From NCBI GenBank assembly GCA_013399115.1, contig VXAA01001303.1, forward strand, positions 321,847 through 385,846: 64,000 nt of DNA. Reading direction: 5' to 3'. This stretch comes from Anseranas semipalmata. Its lineage: Eukaryota > Chordata > Aves > Anseriformes > Anseranatidae. Positions 11,601 through 23,799 of this stretch are shown in pieces. Numbering within the stretch: the stretch's first letter is position 1; the number at the start of each line of letters is the position of its first letter. The position numbers were made by a program, and so were the translations under genes. A model generated the notes under the pieces. The model was not told the DNA's origin and searched no databases. It was given only the letters and a program-made list of their open reading frames with translations.

Positions 11601-13907
11601 AAAGAAAATTAAATCACAAAAGGCTTTGCCTGGGAGACAGGGGAAAGCTATGCAACCCAGAAGGTTATGGAGAGAGCTTCATTAGAGGCTTCATTAGAGT
11701 CAGCTGAGAAAATTCTAAGCAAAATCAAATTAATTAGGGGGAAAAAACATGATTCTTAATTGTTCTGTGGAGTTTTAACAACTCTCCAATCCCTCCTGAC
11801 AAACAAAGCAGTATGTTACCTTGCAGGAGAGCTGACCAATTTGAAGCCTTGGTCTAAATCTGATTCAGCTTTCAACTTTCTATCTTCTGGGTTGGGCAGA
11901 CACTGCAGCTAAAGCCTGGTAAAGATTAAACCACCCAGAGGACTAACTGCACCTCCTTTGCCTGGGACTTCTGTGGGTACCACTGTGACTACGAGTAACC
12001 TGTTCCTTCACAAGTTATCCATTTTATTTACTGTTATATTAGACTCTTTCAGATTTACCTTCAAGCATATTAAGAAAAGGATCTGTCCTTTGTTCAAGCA
12101 GGAAACATTTGCTGGGAAGCCTGTATAGATGTTCATTTCTATTCGCAAAGTACTTAACAGTCTTAGTCACCCAGTCCAGCTCTGTATCACGCACTCAGCA
12201 GGATGGGTAGCATGGTTCTGCTGAAACATGAGGAATCCGGGGAGGATTTCAGGGAAACAATTTCTCCTAGTCCTCATGCTGTCCCCCATTTTCACTCTCA
12301 CTGTTCAGACAGCTCTAATAAACTCAGTCTCCCTGTGTGATTCCTCCCTTCTGGAGGTGGAGGTTTGATCCTACAAATAAGATGTCTCCAATTAATTATT
12401 CGTTTATGTTTCAACTCTGTTCACACTCCTCTGTGCTGATGGTGACACAGACTGCCACATCTCCGTGCTTTGCTTGAAGTTCACCAAGGGGTGACATCCT
12501 AGGCACCATATATCAAACAGCTCTGGAACGGGGTTACAGCCAAAGAGGTAAGCTTACTACAGGAAGGCTGGTGGTACATAAACCTGACTGCAGAACTTCC
12601 ACACTGGAAATTAGTGTAAAGGCTGCCTGGTCTGTAGCTACAATGTTAACCCCCTATCAAGTCTTCCATTGCCCTTAATAACCATAAGATCCTGTCATAA
12701 TTTTCTTTCCAAGTGTTGGCATTTCAAATGATTTGATTACAAAGGTCAGCTATGTTTGGGGAAAAAATAGTTTAATTGATTCTATTATTGCAGAAAAATA
12801 GAATAAACAAGGGCACTTTTGTTTGGGGGATAAAAAAAACTTATTGGTTGAATACAGCTGAATTAAGCACTTAAAGTTCAGTCTCTACAGAATGCTGACG
12901 ATGTAGGCTCAGATCAATACAGAAACAATTTACACTTTAGGAGCACTGGCTCTGGCTATTAACTTGTAATTATACCAAGTTTGCTGTTAAACTGTTTTAA
13001 CTGTTTCCAAGGTGTAACTGAATTATGGCAAAACCTGTTAACTTTGTCAGTCTGGGAACTCACCTCACTGGCCTGAGCAGGCACCTTCTACAGACTCAGC
13101 TCTGACTCATCACAACTGTTCTTTCCATTTCTTCCACTCTACTGACCTACAGCTCTGCCCCAAACTTCCTTCCATTTCAGAGTCTGGGTCTTCTACACAA
13201 GAAAGCTATTCAGCAGAGCGCAGAAGGACGAGGCTTTTTCTGGAGAAGGTGTTGCAACCAGCATTGGTCGTGGCTTAGTCCCATATTGGCCTTGAAATAG
13301 CACAGGAGCTGGTACTGCTGTAGGGAATGGGAACTAAACTCTGGACTTTGTCTCCAGACTGCAATCTCTGTCCTTTCCAGGAAACAAAGCCTAGAGCTTG
13401 GATTTGGCTCACGTAGAAAAAAATTGTTTTCCTCTGTTAGTAAATAAAGTTCCCAAAAGATAACATGAAGACACAAACATTGTGAGTTTATTTATAAGCA
13501 AAAGCAAAATCTAAAACATCTCCACTTTGTGAGGTCTCTTTGTATCCCATATTTCCCCTGCAACAGCTGCTGAAACAGCTGGAACTAATCCCTTCTAACA
13601 TGGAAGGACCAGTTCCTCCTCCACATAATACCCAGGTGGCGATGGGTACAAACATAGAAACAGTTATGCTGAAAGACAGACAACGAGAGAGCAACGTGTG
13701 AGTAAATCTGCTGTTAACTGAGTTGGACCAGCAAGACTAGGCAGAGGATAACTAATTGCCTATCACAGACTGTGCTGTCTGTCCCCTGTGTCTGGCTTTA
13801 ACGAAAATACGTCGTCACGCTAATTAGTTCTCAATATTCAGGGTACCAGCAAGTAACTGAAGAGTTTGTTTTAATAATATACAAGTCAATGTGTACCAGA
13901 GACTCAC
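8621..13907. other. Non-genic stretch with isolated splice-like sites
   Basis: No gene recognised. There is an A11 run at 10670-10680 and a perfect 12-bp tandem duplication at 11676-11699. Good minus-strand donor-like sites (CAG/GTGAGT near 9775, GAG/GTGAGT near 13055) occur without acceptors that define a convincing coding exon. Open frames here (for example 9312-9575, 11118-11429 and 13210-13476, all minus) show no known domain. Confidence 0.5.
11676..11699. repeat. Perfect 12-bp tandem duplication
   Basis: The 12-mer GCTTCATTAGAG occurs twice back to back (11676-11687 and 11688-11699). It is a small duplication of the replication-slippage type with no coding context. Confidence 0.85.
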
Positions 13908-14001
13908 CTGAGCAGACTGTTGTGTGTAGAGGAGACACTGTTGTCTCCAACAAACGCCTCATGCTGTGGATTTTACCTCCCTCTGCTTTCCAACAATATT
14001 C
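13908..14001 (-). other. Exon-like segment (unproven)
   Basis: On the minus strand an acceptor-like TTTTTGGGTAG is followed by 31 open codons plus one base, then a consensus donor CTCAG/GTGAGT. The other two frames are closed. The peptide resembles no family I know and the acceptor tract is only moderately pyrimidine-rich. A chance pseudo-exon is the default explanation. Confidence 0.1.
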
Positions 14002-14325
14002 CTACCCAAAAAGTAGCCAATGCTTCATCAACAGAACACATGCATTCAAAAGTAGAGAACTATCTTATTTTTATACTTGCTAATTATCTGCATAGTTGTA
14101 TATTTGGCTTGCTCATCTTAAAAAGAAAAAAACTGGTGAGAAGAAACATCCCCAACACTTTATACACATCGGATCCTCACCCACATTTTCCCTCGTTTGA
14201 CATGTTAACATTGCCCACAACTGCGCATAGCTTTTCGACAGCCTAGTAAGACCAGCTTTAAACAGACAGAGGCAGCATAAAACACATTGATTGGGTGAAT
14301 ATGGCTGAATATATTTGTTCTACAG

Positions 14326-14445
14326 AGTTATTTAAGCTGTGTAAAAAGCCTTGGTCATTTATTCACTGAAAGGGGAAAAGAGCTTCAGCCCAGGTTTATT
14401 GCTGGACATAATTTGGAGATGGTGTCCAAAAGAAAACATTACAAG
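14326..14445 (+). other. Exon-like segment (unproven)
   Basis: TTTGTTCTACAG is followed by exactly 40 open codons (phase 0 in and out) and a donor-like ACAAG/GTGAGC. The peptide ends in a lysine-rich stretch and matches nothing I recognise. An ATTTT-repeat tract follows at 14504-14528. This may be a pseudo-exon. Confidence 0.1.
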
Positions 14446-16466
14446 GTGAGCTCACACATCACAGCATCACTCAGCTGGCTAACATTGTGCTGATAATTTT
14501 CAGATTTTTTTATTTTATTTTATTTTTTAAATAAGAGAAATGTGATTTTTGAGGACACGCAAGTTACTCAGCAGCGTACCTCAACTTTGGAGACTTTCCC
14601 TATACAGTCAACAGCAGGAGGGAGTCGCACAGTATGCAGCAAAGGCTCAAGTATTTCTTTGTCAACCTCTTGCATGGCCTCTCTTTTTCCACTGCCCACG
14701 GGGAAACAAGGCACTTAGCAAAGTTTTCTATGTCAGGCAATCTGAGATCAGTTGGGATCAGACTGACAGAGAAGAAACCCTGTAACTCCTCCTTTCAATT
14801 GCTCCTGCTCCATCTCTTCCTTCCCCATCCCAGCTGCTACATTCATCTCGTTGCCATTGTTATTTGCTTCAAAAGGCTCCCCTTGACAACTGCCATCCAC
14901 TTCAGCTGCTTGTCCTGCCTCTGTACAACAAACCACATATCCTTCAGTCACCCACCCCTTATCCCCGTCCATTCTTTGGTGCCAGTTCAGAGTGCCTGCA
15001 CGTTTTCCCATTAGTGGCAGCTCCCTGACATAGGAGCTATTGGCATCTCCCTGCACTCAGGGCTGGCTCTTCCCGGAGAACAGTACCGCAGCCAGGTCCG
15101 TGCACTCAGCATCTCCTGGTATTCAACCCCAGAGAAGCAGCTCTCTTTTCCATGGAAAGCACTGCCACCCCTGTACTATACTCCATGTTTTTAAGTAAAG
15201 CCAGTTCAAATATACGGAACGTTATTTCACCCTCACCTGCCATCTGCTGCAGACTCCACAAGAAACTTCTTGGCAGATTTGTGTGCATACGTAAAGTCAG
15301 GCCTTCAAAATACCACGCTCCTCTCCCTTCAGGTGGAGATGTCTGGTGGTGACATCTTTTCCATGCTAAGCCAGACAGAGCTGATATATTCACTTTCTAC
15401 TATAAATAAATGCTCTAGTTATTACAGCTGTATATGACTATTTCGGATTTTATTGTCTGGAAATACTCATTTCCCTCAAGCATTGCATACATGTCCGTGA
15501 GTCCCCGTGCTGTAATGCTAATGATTCTGAAAAAGCACTTTCATTACCATGCAAATAGTATCCGCGCGGGTTAGCAAGCATGCACACACACAGAGTATAA
15601 TAAGCATCCTTAGCTACACAGAAGGTAAGATCATAGGGAAAAAACTAGTCATGAAAATCCACATCTAAATCCAGCCCCGCAGCCCTCTACGAAGCAACTA
15701 CATTCATACCTACAGCTTTCAGTTTGGCTTGTTTATAAAGACTGTATGTTTGCAAAACACTGATCTGGACTTGAATTTGGGTAGGAGGGAAGAGAAAAAA
15801 AAGAGAAAAAGTAGTTCAGACACAGGCTTCCAGTCACACCAGAGCAGTGCTGAATTCATGCCTGGGATGGTCACCACAGTCCATCCCGCTTACACATTAA
15901 CCATCTCTGCCGCAGCTGTTCCTGGCCATTTTTCAGCAGAAAACCCAACCGCGCAGAAGACTGACAGTCCTACAATCACATTCCTGGGCTTGTTCCTCGG
16001 TAACATGTTTCACTTTCATTTGCTGCTAGTGCTGACATTATGCTTCTCATCAGGAAATAGACTTCTGATGCTCTGCCCAGCTTGCATCAGTAATGGGCAC
16101 ACACTTGTATAATGTACCTCATGTTTTTTAAATGAGCATTCCTAGCAGGTGAGCGTACGCCTGCCCTGCCGTGCCATGCAAAGGCACGCCGGAGAGCTCG
16201 GAGCAAGATAACTCAGACTCCAGAAGCCTGTACACGTTATGCTGGGCTTACACAGCCTAGGACAAATTTACATATTCACACTAAAAGGCTGAATTATCCC
16301 CGGGGTAACACTGTGCCGAACTGTACTGCTCCCAGCTCCCCTTCTGCTGTGGAGATCACTCAGAGATCGCTGTATGACGCTCGATTTTGGGACTTTGACC
16401 AGTCCCTCAAGCTGTATTCTTAAACATCACGATAAGCATTTTTCTTCTCAGCCTTCTCCTTTGCAG
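14446..16466. other. Non-genic stretch
   Basis: No gene recognised. It contains the ATTTT repeat at 14504-14528 and a short CA run near 15583-15592. The open frames at 14634-15014 (+) and 14748-15056 (-) overlap head-on and show no domain, so at least one and probably both are chance. Confidence 0.5.
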
Positions 16467-16660
16467 AGTCTATCATCCTCTGCAAATCACTGGCACAACC
16501 GTTCAGTGGCATTTGGTATACTTCCTCCGTGACACCAGCCTGCTCCTAAAACGGACAGGAAGGAGGACACAGACTCTTACCGATCCCCACCGGAGTCCTT
16601 TGATCCAAAGAAGGAGAACAGATTTTAAATGCCCATTGGGATCTGCTGCAAGGATGGGCA
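16467..16660 (+). other. Exon-like open segment (unproven)
   Basis: A strong pyrimidine tract with two successive acceptor-like sites (TTCTTCTCAG, then CTCCTTTGCAG ending at 16466) precedes 194 bases that are open for 64 codons. They end at GGCA/GTGAGTG. The donor lacks the usual final exon G. The peptide is arginine- and threonine-rich in its second half and belongs to no family I recognise. The open frame runs on past the donor to 16734. It could be a lineage-specific or non-coding exon, or a pseudo-exon. Confidence 0.15.
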
Positions 16661-19600
16661 GTGAGTGCGATGCTAAGCCTAGAAACTGCAGTGCCAGGCA
16701 GGTTTACATATTATTTCTATGTCAAAGCATATAATCCTTAGGTAGACAGCAACTGTATAGGCCACAAATATGTACCAAGGATGTGACAGTCACAAGCACC
16801 ATTAAAAATAAAATCAGTCACCAATGGAATTTATATTTTTAAGATCTTTCATTGATAATTTTTCCTATTTTGGCTATAACTTCATGACTAGGGAATGTGA
16901 AATCACAGCCTTTGAATATGATTCAGAAACTATTTCTGCAAACTAAGATAAGTGTTTTTACCCTAAAAATACTTTATGTGATGTAAAATTTTATGTGTTT
17001 AACAATTCAGTCCCAAAATTGCACAAAAATAATGATGGAAGAACTCAAAGAAATCTGACAGGACAGACCTGATAACTTCCAAAGGAGCTCTGACCTTCTT
17101 CTAAGTCTCAAAGTAATAAACAATGCTTTTCCCCTTTTATTTTAATGAAAGTACTGTGAAGTCATCTTTACTATTCACATCAAACTCCAATCTAATCTGG
17201 TAAAATCAGACCTGGTTTAGCAATCCGTTCCTGAAGGGACCATGGATCAAGAAAGCAAAGGTGTTACAAGTCAAAAATGCAACTGGTAGGGCTACGTAGG
17301 GAAATCTGCTGTGTTTGGAAACTACAGAGGCTCTGAAAGAACAAAATAAAACACTTGGCTGTGGTCAAGCTGCAAATTAGCTTGGTATTAACAACCGTTT
17401 AAGATGGGTTTTCTATCCATCTATTCCTACAGATAAATATCACTGTATCCAGAAGCAGAGAGCAGACTAACAGTACTTACTTGCTGGCACCCATAGGCAT
17501 TTGTTTCTGAGTACCACATTTGAGTGTAACGGATATAATTAAGTGTACTTACACAAATCCCTGCAGAAGTTCTACCAGCCAATCTCCAAGGCACAGGAAG
17601 GCAAAACAACACAAAGCCACTATGCTGCTGATACCCAGTTTAATAAACAAGGCCACATCTGGTGCCACAGAATGGTCCCACCATTTTAGTCAAGTCCTCA
17701 GGATGGACCCATAACCACACAGACGAGCTCTAGAAGATGTCCGTCAGTCCAAGCGTGGCAGCCAGAAAAAGGCTCCTTGCTATCTCACTACAAAATGGAA
17801 GTAGAGTTGAGGGCACAGATTTCAGATAAGACTTAGGCTTTGTTGTTTCCAGGTCTGCCTGACTAGTATGTGTGCATTTGGACAGCTCTTCTCAGGGTAA
17901 CAAACCACTCATGCAAGCTGGAGGACAAGCGCGAAGGACGCAATTGGGCAAAACATCAAAGGCTGCTGCTCCCCAACCCTCAAAAAGGCTGAGAGATGAA
18001 AAAAAAATCCTAGCAGAGCCAAACTCTACCAGGTAGAAGCTGGCAGGTGAAGTCGCCGTGTTGTTTTCGCACGCCGTGATGCCGGACGTGGTTGTGCAAC
18101 CCCAGCACTACGGGGCCCTGCCCCAGACTGAGCGCAGCGGGGATATCATCAGTACCAGTAATCCTGAATATTAGCTTGAACTGTATGTTGCAGAACGCAT
18201 CATATTACCTCGATATCTGGATCTAAAGATATTACGAACTAGATCTGATTACACATCTGTTTTAACCCAAATCTACGCCCGAGGCCATCTTCTAGGAGTA
18301 TTCACAGGCATTTGCCCCTGAGGACCCACCCAGCAGGATGCATGAACTACCTGCGGCACAGTCTCCAGACAGACAGTCTGATTCTCCTTCACTTAAACCA
18401 GAGCAGACTGCAGCGAATAATTTCACCAAAGCTAGAGAAATTCATCGAGGTAAAAATCAGCGTGAGGGAGGAATCGAGCCAGGAGATCCAAGCGGTGGGA
18501 GCACGCACCGGCATACTGATGGGGCTCCGCAGCCACGTGCCGTGTGTGGTAATCTCAAATGTGGCCACAGGCGTTTTTCTGTAAACATATGGAGGAAGAG
18601 CATCAATCTTAATGCTGACAGACATTTTACGCTGTGCTCGGCCACGATGAGAGAGCCCACCAGTGTGTGCCACACCAGCTGGAAGGGGACCGGCTGCATC
18701 CCCCCCACAGGCACCCAGCGGGGTGCCCGGCTCACAGCTCCCCTGACTAATAAATGCAGATATTAATTCACCAAAAAAGCCATTAGGACAGCAATAGATT
18801 CCAGCAATAAAGTGTCACTGAACACAGGTGGCATCCCCCTCTCAAAGCAATTCCTATCCTTTGCCCCTAACCTGTGATTGCCTAATACCTGAGGTATTTG
18901 GGGGAAAGAGGGGACAGGCAGCATACAAACAAGTCCACGACAGACATGAAACAACAGGATTCTCCCTGGGGTGTGTTACTTACAGTAAATCTGTTCTATG
19001 AAAAAAAAAAAAAGTGCTGGTATTTTGCATCTGCTGGGGCACAATACACATTCATTGCAACATTAACACGACATGGCTGAATGCTCTGGTTCACAAGGGG
19101 TCAGCCCATGTCCCAGGAGAGGTACGGACGACACAGCCTCTTTATATCATACACAGTTTTTGCCTGGGCCTCAGCTCCCCCGTTTCCATTTTACCAATGT
19201 CTGCTGCACGCAGCAGCTCCAGACGCACACACGTACGTGCATGGTTCCCAGCAGAGCAAGGGCCACGGATGTGAATGCAACTATAAACACATAGCTCCAC
19301 GTAACGTTAGCCAATGATTGAAAATAACAGGTACACAGACACCTGCGTCTTAATCTTAATTATTTCCCTAGAAACAATATTTTTTTTTTTTTACTTATGT
19401 TACTTTATGTTAGCTGTTCACTCATAAGCAGAGACGTTGACTTCTTTGTGACTGCTCTTGGGAACAGCAGCTCACCAAGAGAAGAGGCTGGCTCACTTGT
19501 ACTATCCGATGATACAAGATGGGCTACCCAGGTTAGCCTCACCCCCGTCTTTATGTACTGCCATATTGCATTCTGCTGTATGTACCAAAAGACTCACGAA

Positions 19601-22600
19601 AATGGTGACATTTGGGTCATGAAGAGATGACTGTGCCCTTGCTCTACTGAAGGGCTGAGCCCTCCAGGCTTGAACAAGATGAATAGATCCACCAAGGTGC
19701 TCAGGGCCTTGGAAAATAAGGAAATTATTGTCCGTCAGATCCAGCATCTCAAGATATAAACCTCAGAAAAAAATACAAGTAAAAACTTGCTGGCATGTCT
19801 CAAAGGGCAACTGGCAACTCTGATTAAATCCCTTCCTCTCTTGCTACTGATAGGTACCCCCTGATAAAGCTGGTATCTCCTGACTTTTGTGGAACATTTT
19901 TGACTGTTAAAAGCAAAGCCAGAAATATAAGAAAATTCCTCCCTTGGGGCTTTTACAGTCATTTACTCTGAGGAAAAATTTAGAATACTGTTATAACCTT
20001 CTGATAATTGTAATATACACACTTCCCAAGCAGAAATGTTTCAGGCTTTCAAGAAAAAGAAAAAGCAAATACATTGTCAAAAACGTCAGTTTCTTGGGCT
20101 GATTTATTTCTTAGAAACGTGACCAGAAAGTCCAAAACCAAGATTGCTAAGTCGATAAGAATCCCAAATCCTATCTACTAAATACTATAAATTGGACACT
20201 TACTTGGGCTTCAAAGATAAAAATGAGGGTTTAGACAAGGCAGATTAGCTTTGCAAACTAAAATCCTTCCTTTACATGAAATAAATTATTTGATGAAAGA
20301 TTAGGTTGTTTACCAAGAAGTAAGCACTTGCCTTCAGCATTTTCTTGCCTGCTGAGTGCTGCCGCAGCCCTGCAGAGCCGGCTAGTGAGCCCCATCTACG
20401 CGCCCCGAGCATCTTGCCCATGGGCAGATTTGCTGCACGGGGGCTGCCAGGTCCCTGCTCTGACCTTGTCGTGGTTGTGGCTCTCCTAACACCACAGTGA
20501 CACGAGGACTGTGACTGCTTTCTCTTTAGAAAGACCCCTCTCCCTGTTCTTTTATATTATAAAATGTGGAGGGGCAGCCAAATAATGCACAACAATGTTA
20601 TTTTTCAGCAACAAGCCACCCCGTACCTCCTTTTGCATTGCTCTGTTGCTGTAGATTGCACCTTCCCCTTGCCATTTCTTTTAATTCATGCAGCACTTGA
20701 CTGCTGAAAATCAATGCCTCAAAATCAGTATTATTTAATAAATATCTTCTAGGGACAAGATGAGGTGTTGCCCACTCCCATAATTTTATCTCAGCTTCCC
20801 AAAGGCTTGGCACTCTCTCCAGAGTCCCAAGCCCAGGAACCATAAGACAGAGCCGTGCTTTTTTAAAAACAAAAGTAAATTTCTAATTATAGAGAGACGC
20901 TTGCAAACAGAGCTTAGCTTCAAATACTAACAGGAAAATAACAAGCACTCTTAAGGATTTGCTGGGGGGGGGGCTTCATTCATGACCTTTTAGTGTTGGA
21001 ACTGGCAGCACTGAAATGACTTTTTTTCTGACTGTGACCCTCATTACCAAGAACAGAAAACAGGTGCATTTTGCTGGGTTTGCTCTACAAACTTCTCTTT
21101 TGGCTGGAGAAACTGTATTTCTCCAGTCTGGTGCTGTTCTCCTTCCACATCTTATTATGCTTTTTCCTAGTCTTCGTATTATTTTCCCTCTGTCTTACCA
21201 GAAGTAGACCAAGGCAGTCCCATGTCTGCATGTAAGTCTACATAACTCTTCACATCAGGGAAAAGCCATCTCTAGGCAGAGATGCTCCATAAGGGCCCAG
21301 TGTGAATAAATCTCCATGACAGGCAGATATTTTTAGGTAGTACTTAGGACCCTGCCTGCATGCTGCAGATTTACAAAACCAGCCTGGCAAGCTCAGGAGG
21401 AGGAAGATTATGGCTGGATCCCCCAGAGGGAATGAAGTTGTGGGGAAGGAATTAATTCATTCATACCTCTTCCTCACTCCCTACCATGAACAATTTGCCA
21501 GAACTGCAAATCCCAGGGTGCTGCTGCCAAGTTGCTCTTTCTTGGGAGCAATTTTCACGGTGGCTTTAGGACAAGCAGCCCTCCTTCCCTGGCACCAGCC
21601 ATCCCAGCTGCCTGGAGAGAAAGAAATACACAGCAGGCCTAAGTAGGGTGCCAGAGACCGCTTTGCAGCTAGAGCAGATCCGTAGGACAGATCGTCTCCC
21701 TGTGCTTTCTCCAAGGAGTGCCTGGCTCTGCACCACCCGCCTCCGCAGAACGTGGTTCCCACCTCTCAGGCCCATCGGCTGTGACACTAGCACAGAGCGT
21801 GCCACGCTCTCAGTCTGCTCTAAGCCGATAGGAGCCCTTCTCCACCCAAAGCCTGAGAAGGCTGGAGCACAGGGCTTGATGCCAGTCTGCAGCTTCTATA
21901 TGTGTTGTGCTCCAACTCGCTAGAGCATGTGAGAGCTGCAGACGCCAAACAGCTTCTTCCTGCTCCAACAGCTCCACTTACCTGCTCCAGCTCCCAGCTA
22001 TTCTGCCCCAAACTGCTTTTGCTCAGCTGAGCTACCCAACAACACCAAATCCCTCGGTAACGCAACGGGGACCCACCTGCAGGGTTGCTTCTGTTGGGAA
22101 GCATGACTCCAGTCAAAAGGAAAGGAGAGACACTGGCAGTGCTACGAGGCTGTGGGCTTGAGCTGCCCTTGAGGCCACCTCTGCCTCCTGGACAGGCGTG
22201 AGCCTGGGCACTGAGGATGGACTGAAGCACTTCGGAGACCCACAGCAGTTAGTTTTGCTGAATTATTTTGGGGGCCTCTCACAGACAGCATATTATAAAC
22301 CAAGTTCACGAGTGATGTCATGCCCCCAGAGATGAGTGCACCAAGCCACAGGACATGGCTTTCTGGAAATGCCATGGACTACTCGGGGCTGTCTAATGAA
22401 GTAAACTGATTTGGACACCCAGAAATACGATCCCATCCCTGCTTCGCCACCCTCTGTTGTGAAGCACACAGCATCCCGTCGTTTTTATGGGCAGCACAGG
22501 ATACTCGAGCAGAACTCAGCTCTCATAGTTCGGAAGTTTTGCACTAATGGAGGCAAATGAACTGCTCCCAGACACAAAGATTTGTGAAAACAAAAGATAA

Positions 22601-22708
22601 TTCGGTGGCTGGGTGTTGGCCATGCCAGAGGAGAGCAGCATTTTAAGCCGTGCTCCTGCCAGCTTATGCAGCTGGCCAGAACTCTGGTGTCACCTGCCAG
22701 CCCGTTAC
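16661..22708. other. Non-genic stretch
   Basis: No gene recognised. There is an A13 run at 19001-19013, a T13 run at 19380-19392 and a G10 run at 20964-20973. A CpG-rich patch at 18053-18140 is listed separately. Two plus-strand acceptor-like sites in tandem lie at about 21170 and 21201 with no usable exon after them. Overlapping frames on both strands at 18312-18766 and 21410-22230 reflect locally higher GC and carry no known domain. Confidence 0.5.
18053..18140. promoter_or_regulatory. Short CpG-rich patch
   Basis: About ten CpGs in 88 bases lie in otherwise CpG-poor DNA. The patch is too small for a classical CpG island. No TATA box or clear first exon is visible nearby. It may be an enhancer or a hypomethylated fragment. 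Confidence 0.3.
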
Positions 22709-22820
22709 CTTCCATGAATCTTCTCTCCAAATCAGGAGGCTGCTTGGGTACAAAAGCCTCCAAGATCCCTTGTTATAGTGAAAAATCACCATTTGAGCAG
22801 CTGGATTTGTTGGAAATTGG
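22709..22820 (-). other. Exon-like open segment (unproven)
   Basis: On the minus strand a good acceptor (GCTTTTTTCCTCTCAG) is followed by one base and 37 fully open codons, then a consensus-like donor GGAAG/GTAACG. The predicted peptide is rich in aromatic residues and tryptophan. I know no family for it. A different frame (22485-22763) is also open across the donor, which weakens the case for coding. Confidence 0.15.
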
Positions 22821-23750
22821 CTGAGAGGAAAAAAGCTCATGCTGGAAACTTACGGCAGAGGATACAAAAAAGCATGATCAGAAAAATGATTAAAGGAGGG
22901 TCAGAGTTAGTGCCCTGACTGTGCTGAGGGGGTCACCTATGGATAAATTAACTATATAACTTAGGGAGTCAAGTCTGTGAACAACATAGCGTGATGGACA
23001 GGCAAGTCAGTTCCCTCTCAGAACATGTCAAAAAGCCAAAGCCTTTTTTGTTGTTGTTGTTATTTAGCATAAAGAAGATTTGGCTCTGGAGGATTAGATG
23101 CAGTTCATGATACTGCAGTGGGATAAAGTCTGTGTCTAATATGCTTAGAAAATCTTCTCAAAATAAAATAAAATAAAATCCTGTGCCACGTGTATATTCC
23201 TCTGCTGCCCTTCCTATGCGTTAATGGATAGGGATTGACTTTGTGAAATTGCTGCAGCAAGCTAAGAATGATGTATGAAGTGAGAAATTCTGCCCAATGC
23301 ACAGAGAATATGGATGTGCTATGTTGCTCGCTGTGCGTTACACAGATACACAAGATTCATCTCAGTCAGAGCAGCAGCTGGTAAAGCCTCCAAAGGCCAG
23401 AGACTTGTGCACACCTGATGCAAAAGCCCAGTAAAGCTGATGGCTAACTCCCCATGGTTCCCCCGACAGCAAAGGCAGGGGGCGGATAGAGGTATGCAGG
23501 TGGACAGGGGCTGAGAGAGGGCAGGGGGAAGGAATCAAAAAGCAAAAGCAAGCGTGTAAGTACTTCTGCAAGGATCAAACCTCATCGTTACAGAGCCAAT
23601 GCACAGGAGGGATTAAGCTCCAGCACTGCAAAGGCAGAGCTGCTGCCTGCATGGAGAACGTGGATTTGAGCAGCAGCATTGCCAAGGCAGGAAGGAAGCA
23701 TATGTTCATCAGAGAGACCGTGTCACGCCATCCCAAATAGGCACAGATTA
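22821..23750. other. Non-genic stretch; short simple repeats
   Basis: No gene recognised. It holds a (GTT)4 run at 23050-23061 and a perfect (AAAAT)4 run at 23160-23179. Confidence 0.6.
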
Positions 23751-23799
23751 ACATATATATATATATATACACACACACGTATACGTACATACATATATA
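23751..23799. repeat. AT/AC microsatellite, perfectly alternating purine-pyrimidine
   Basis: A tract of AT repeats passes into AC repeats and then mixed GTAT/ACGT/ACAT steps. All 49 bases alternate strictly between purine and pyrimidine. It is a dinucleotide microsatellite likely to vary in length. The AC/GT and ACGT portions could favour left-handed DNA. The minus-strand open frame through it (23575-23841) is low-complexity Tyr/Ile/Val sequence and not a gene. Confidence 0.95.
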
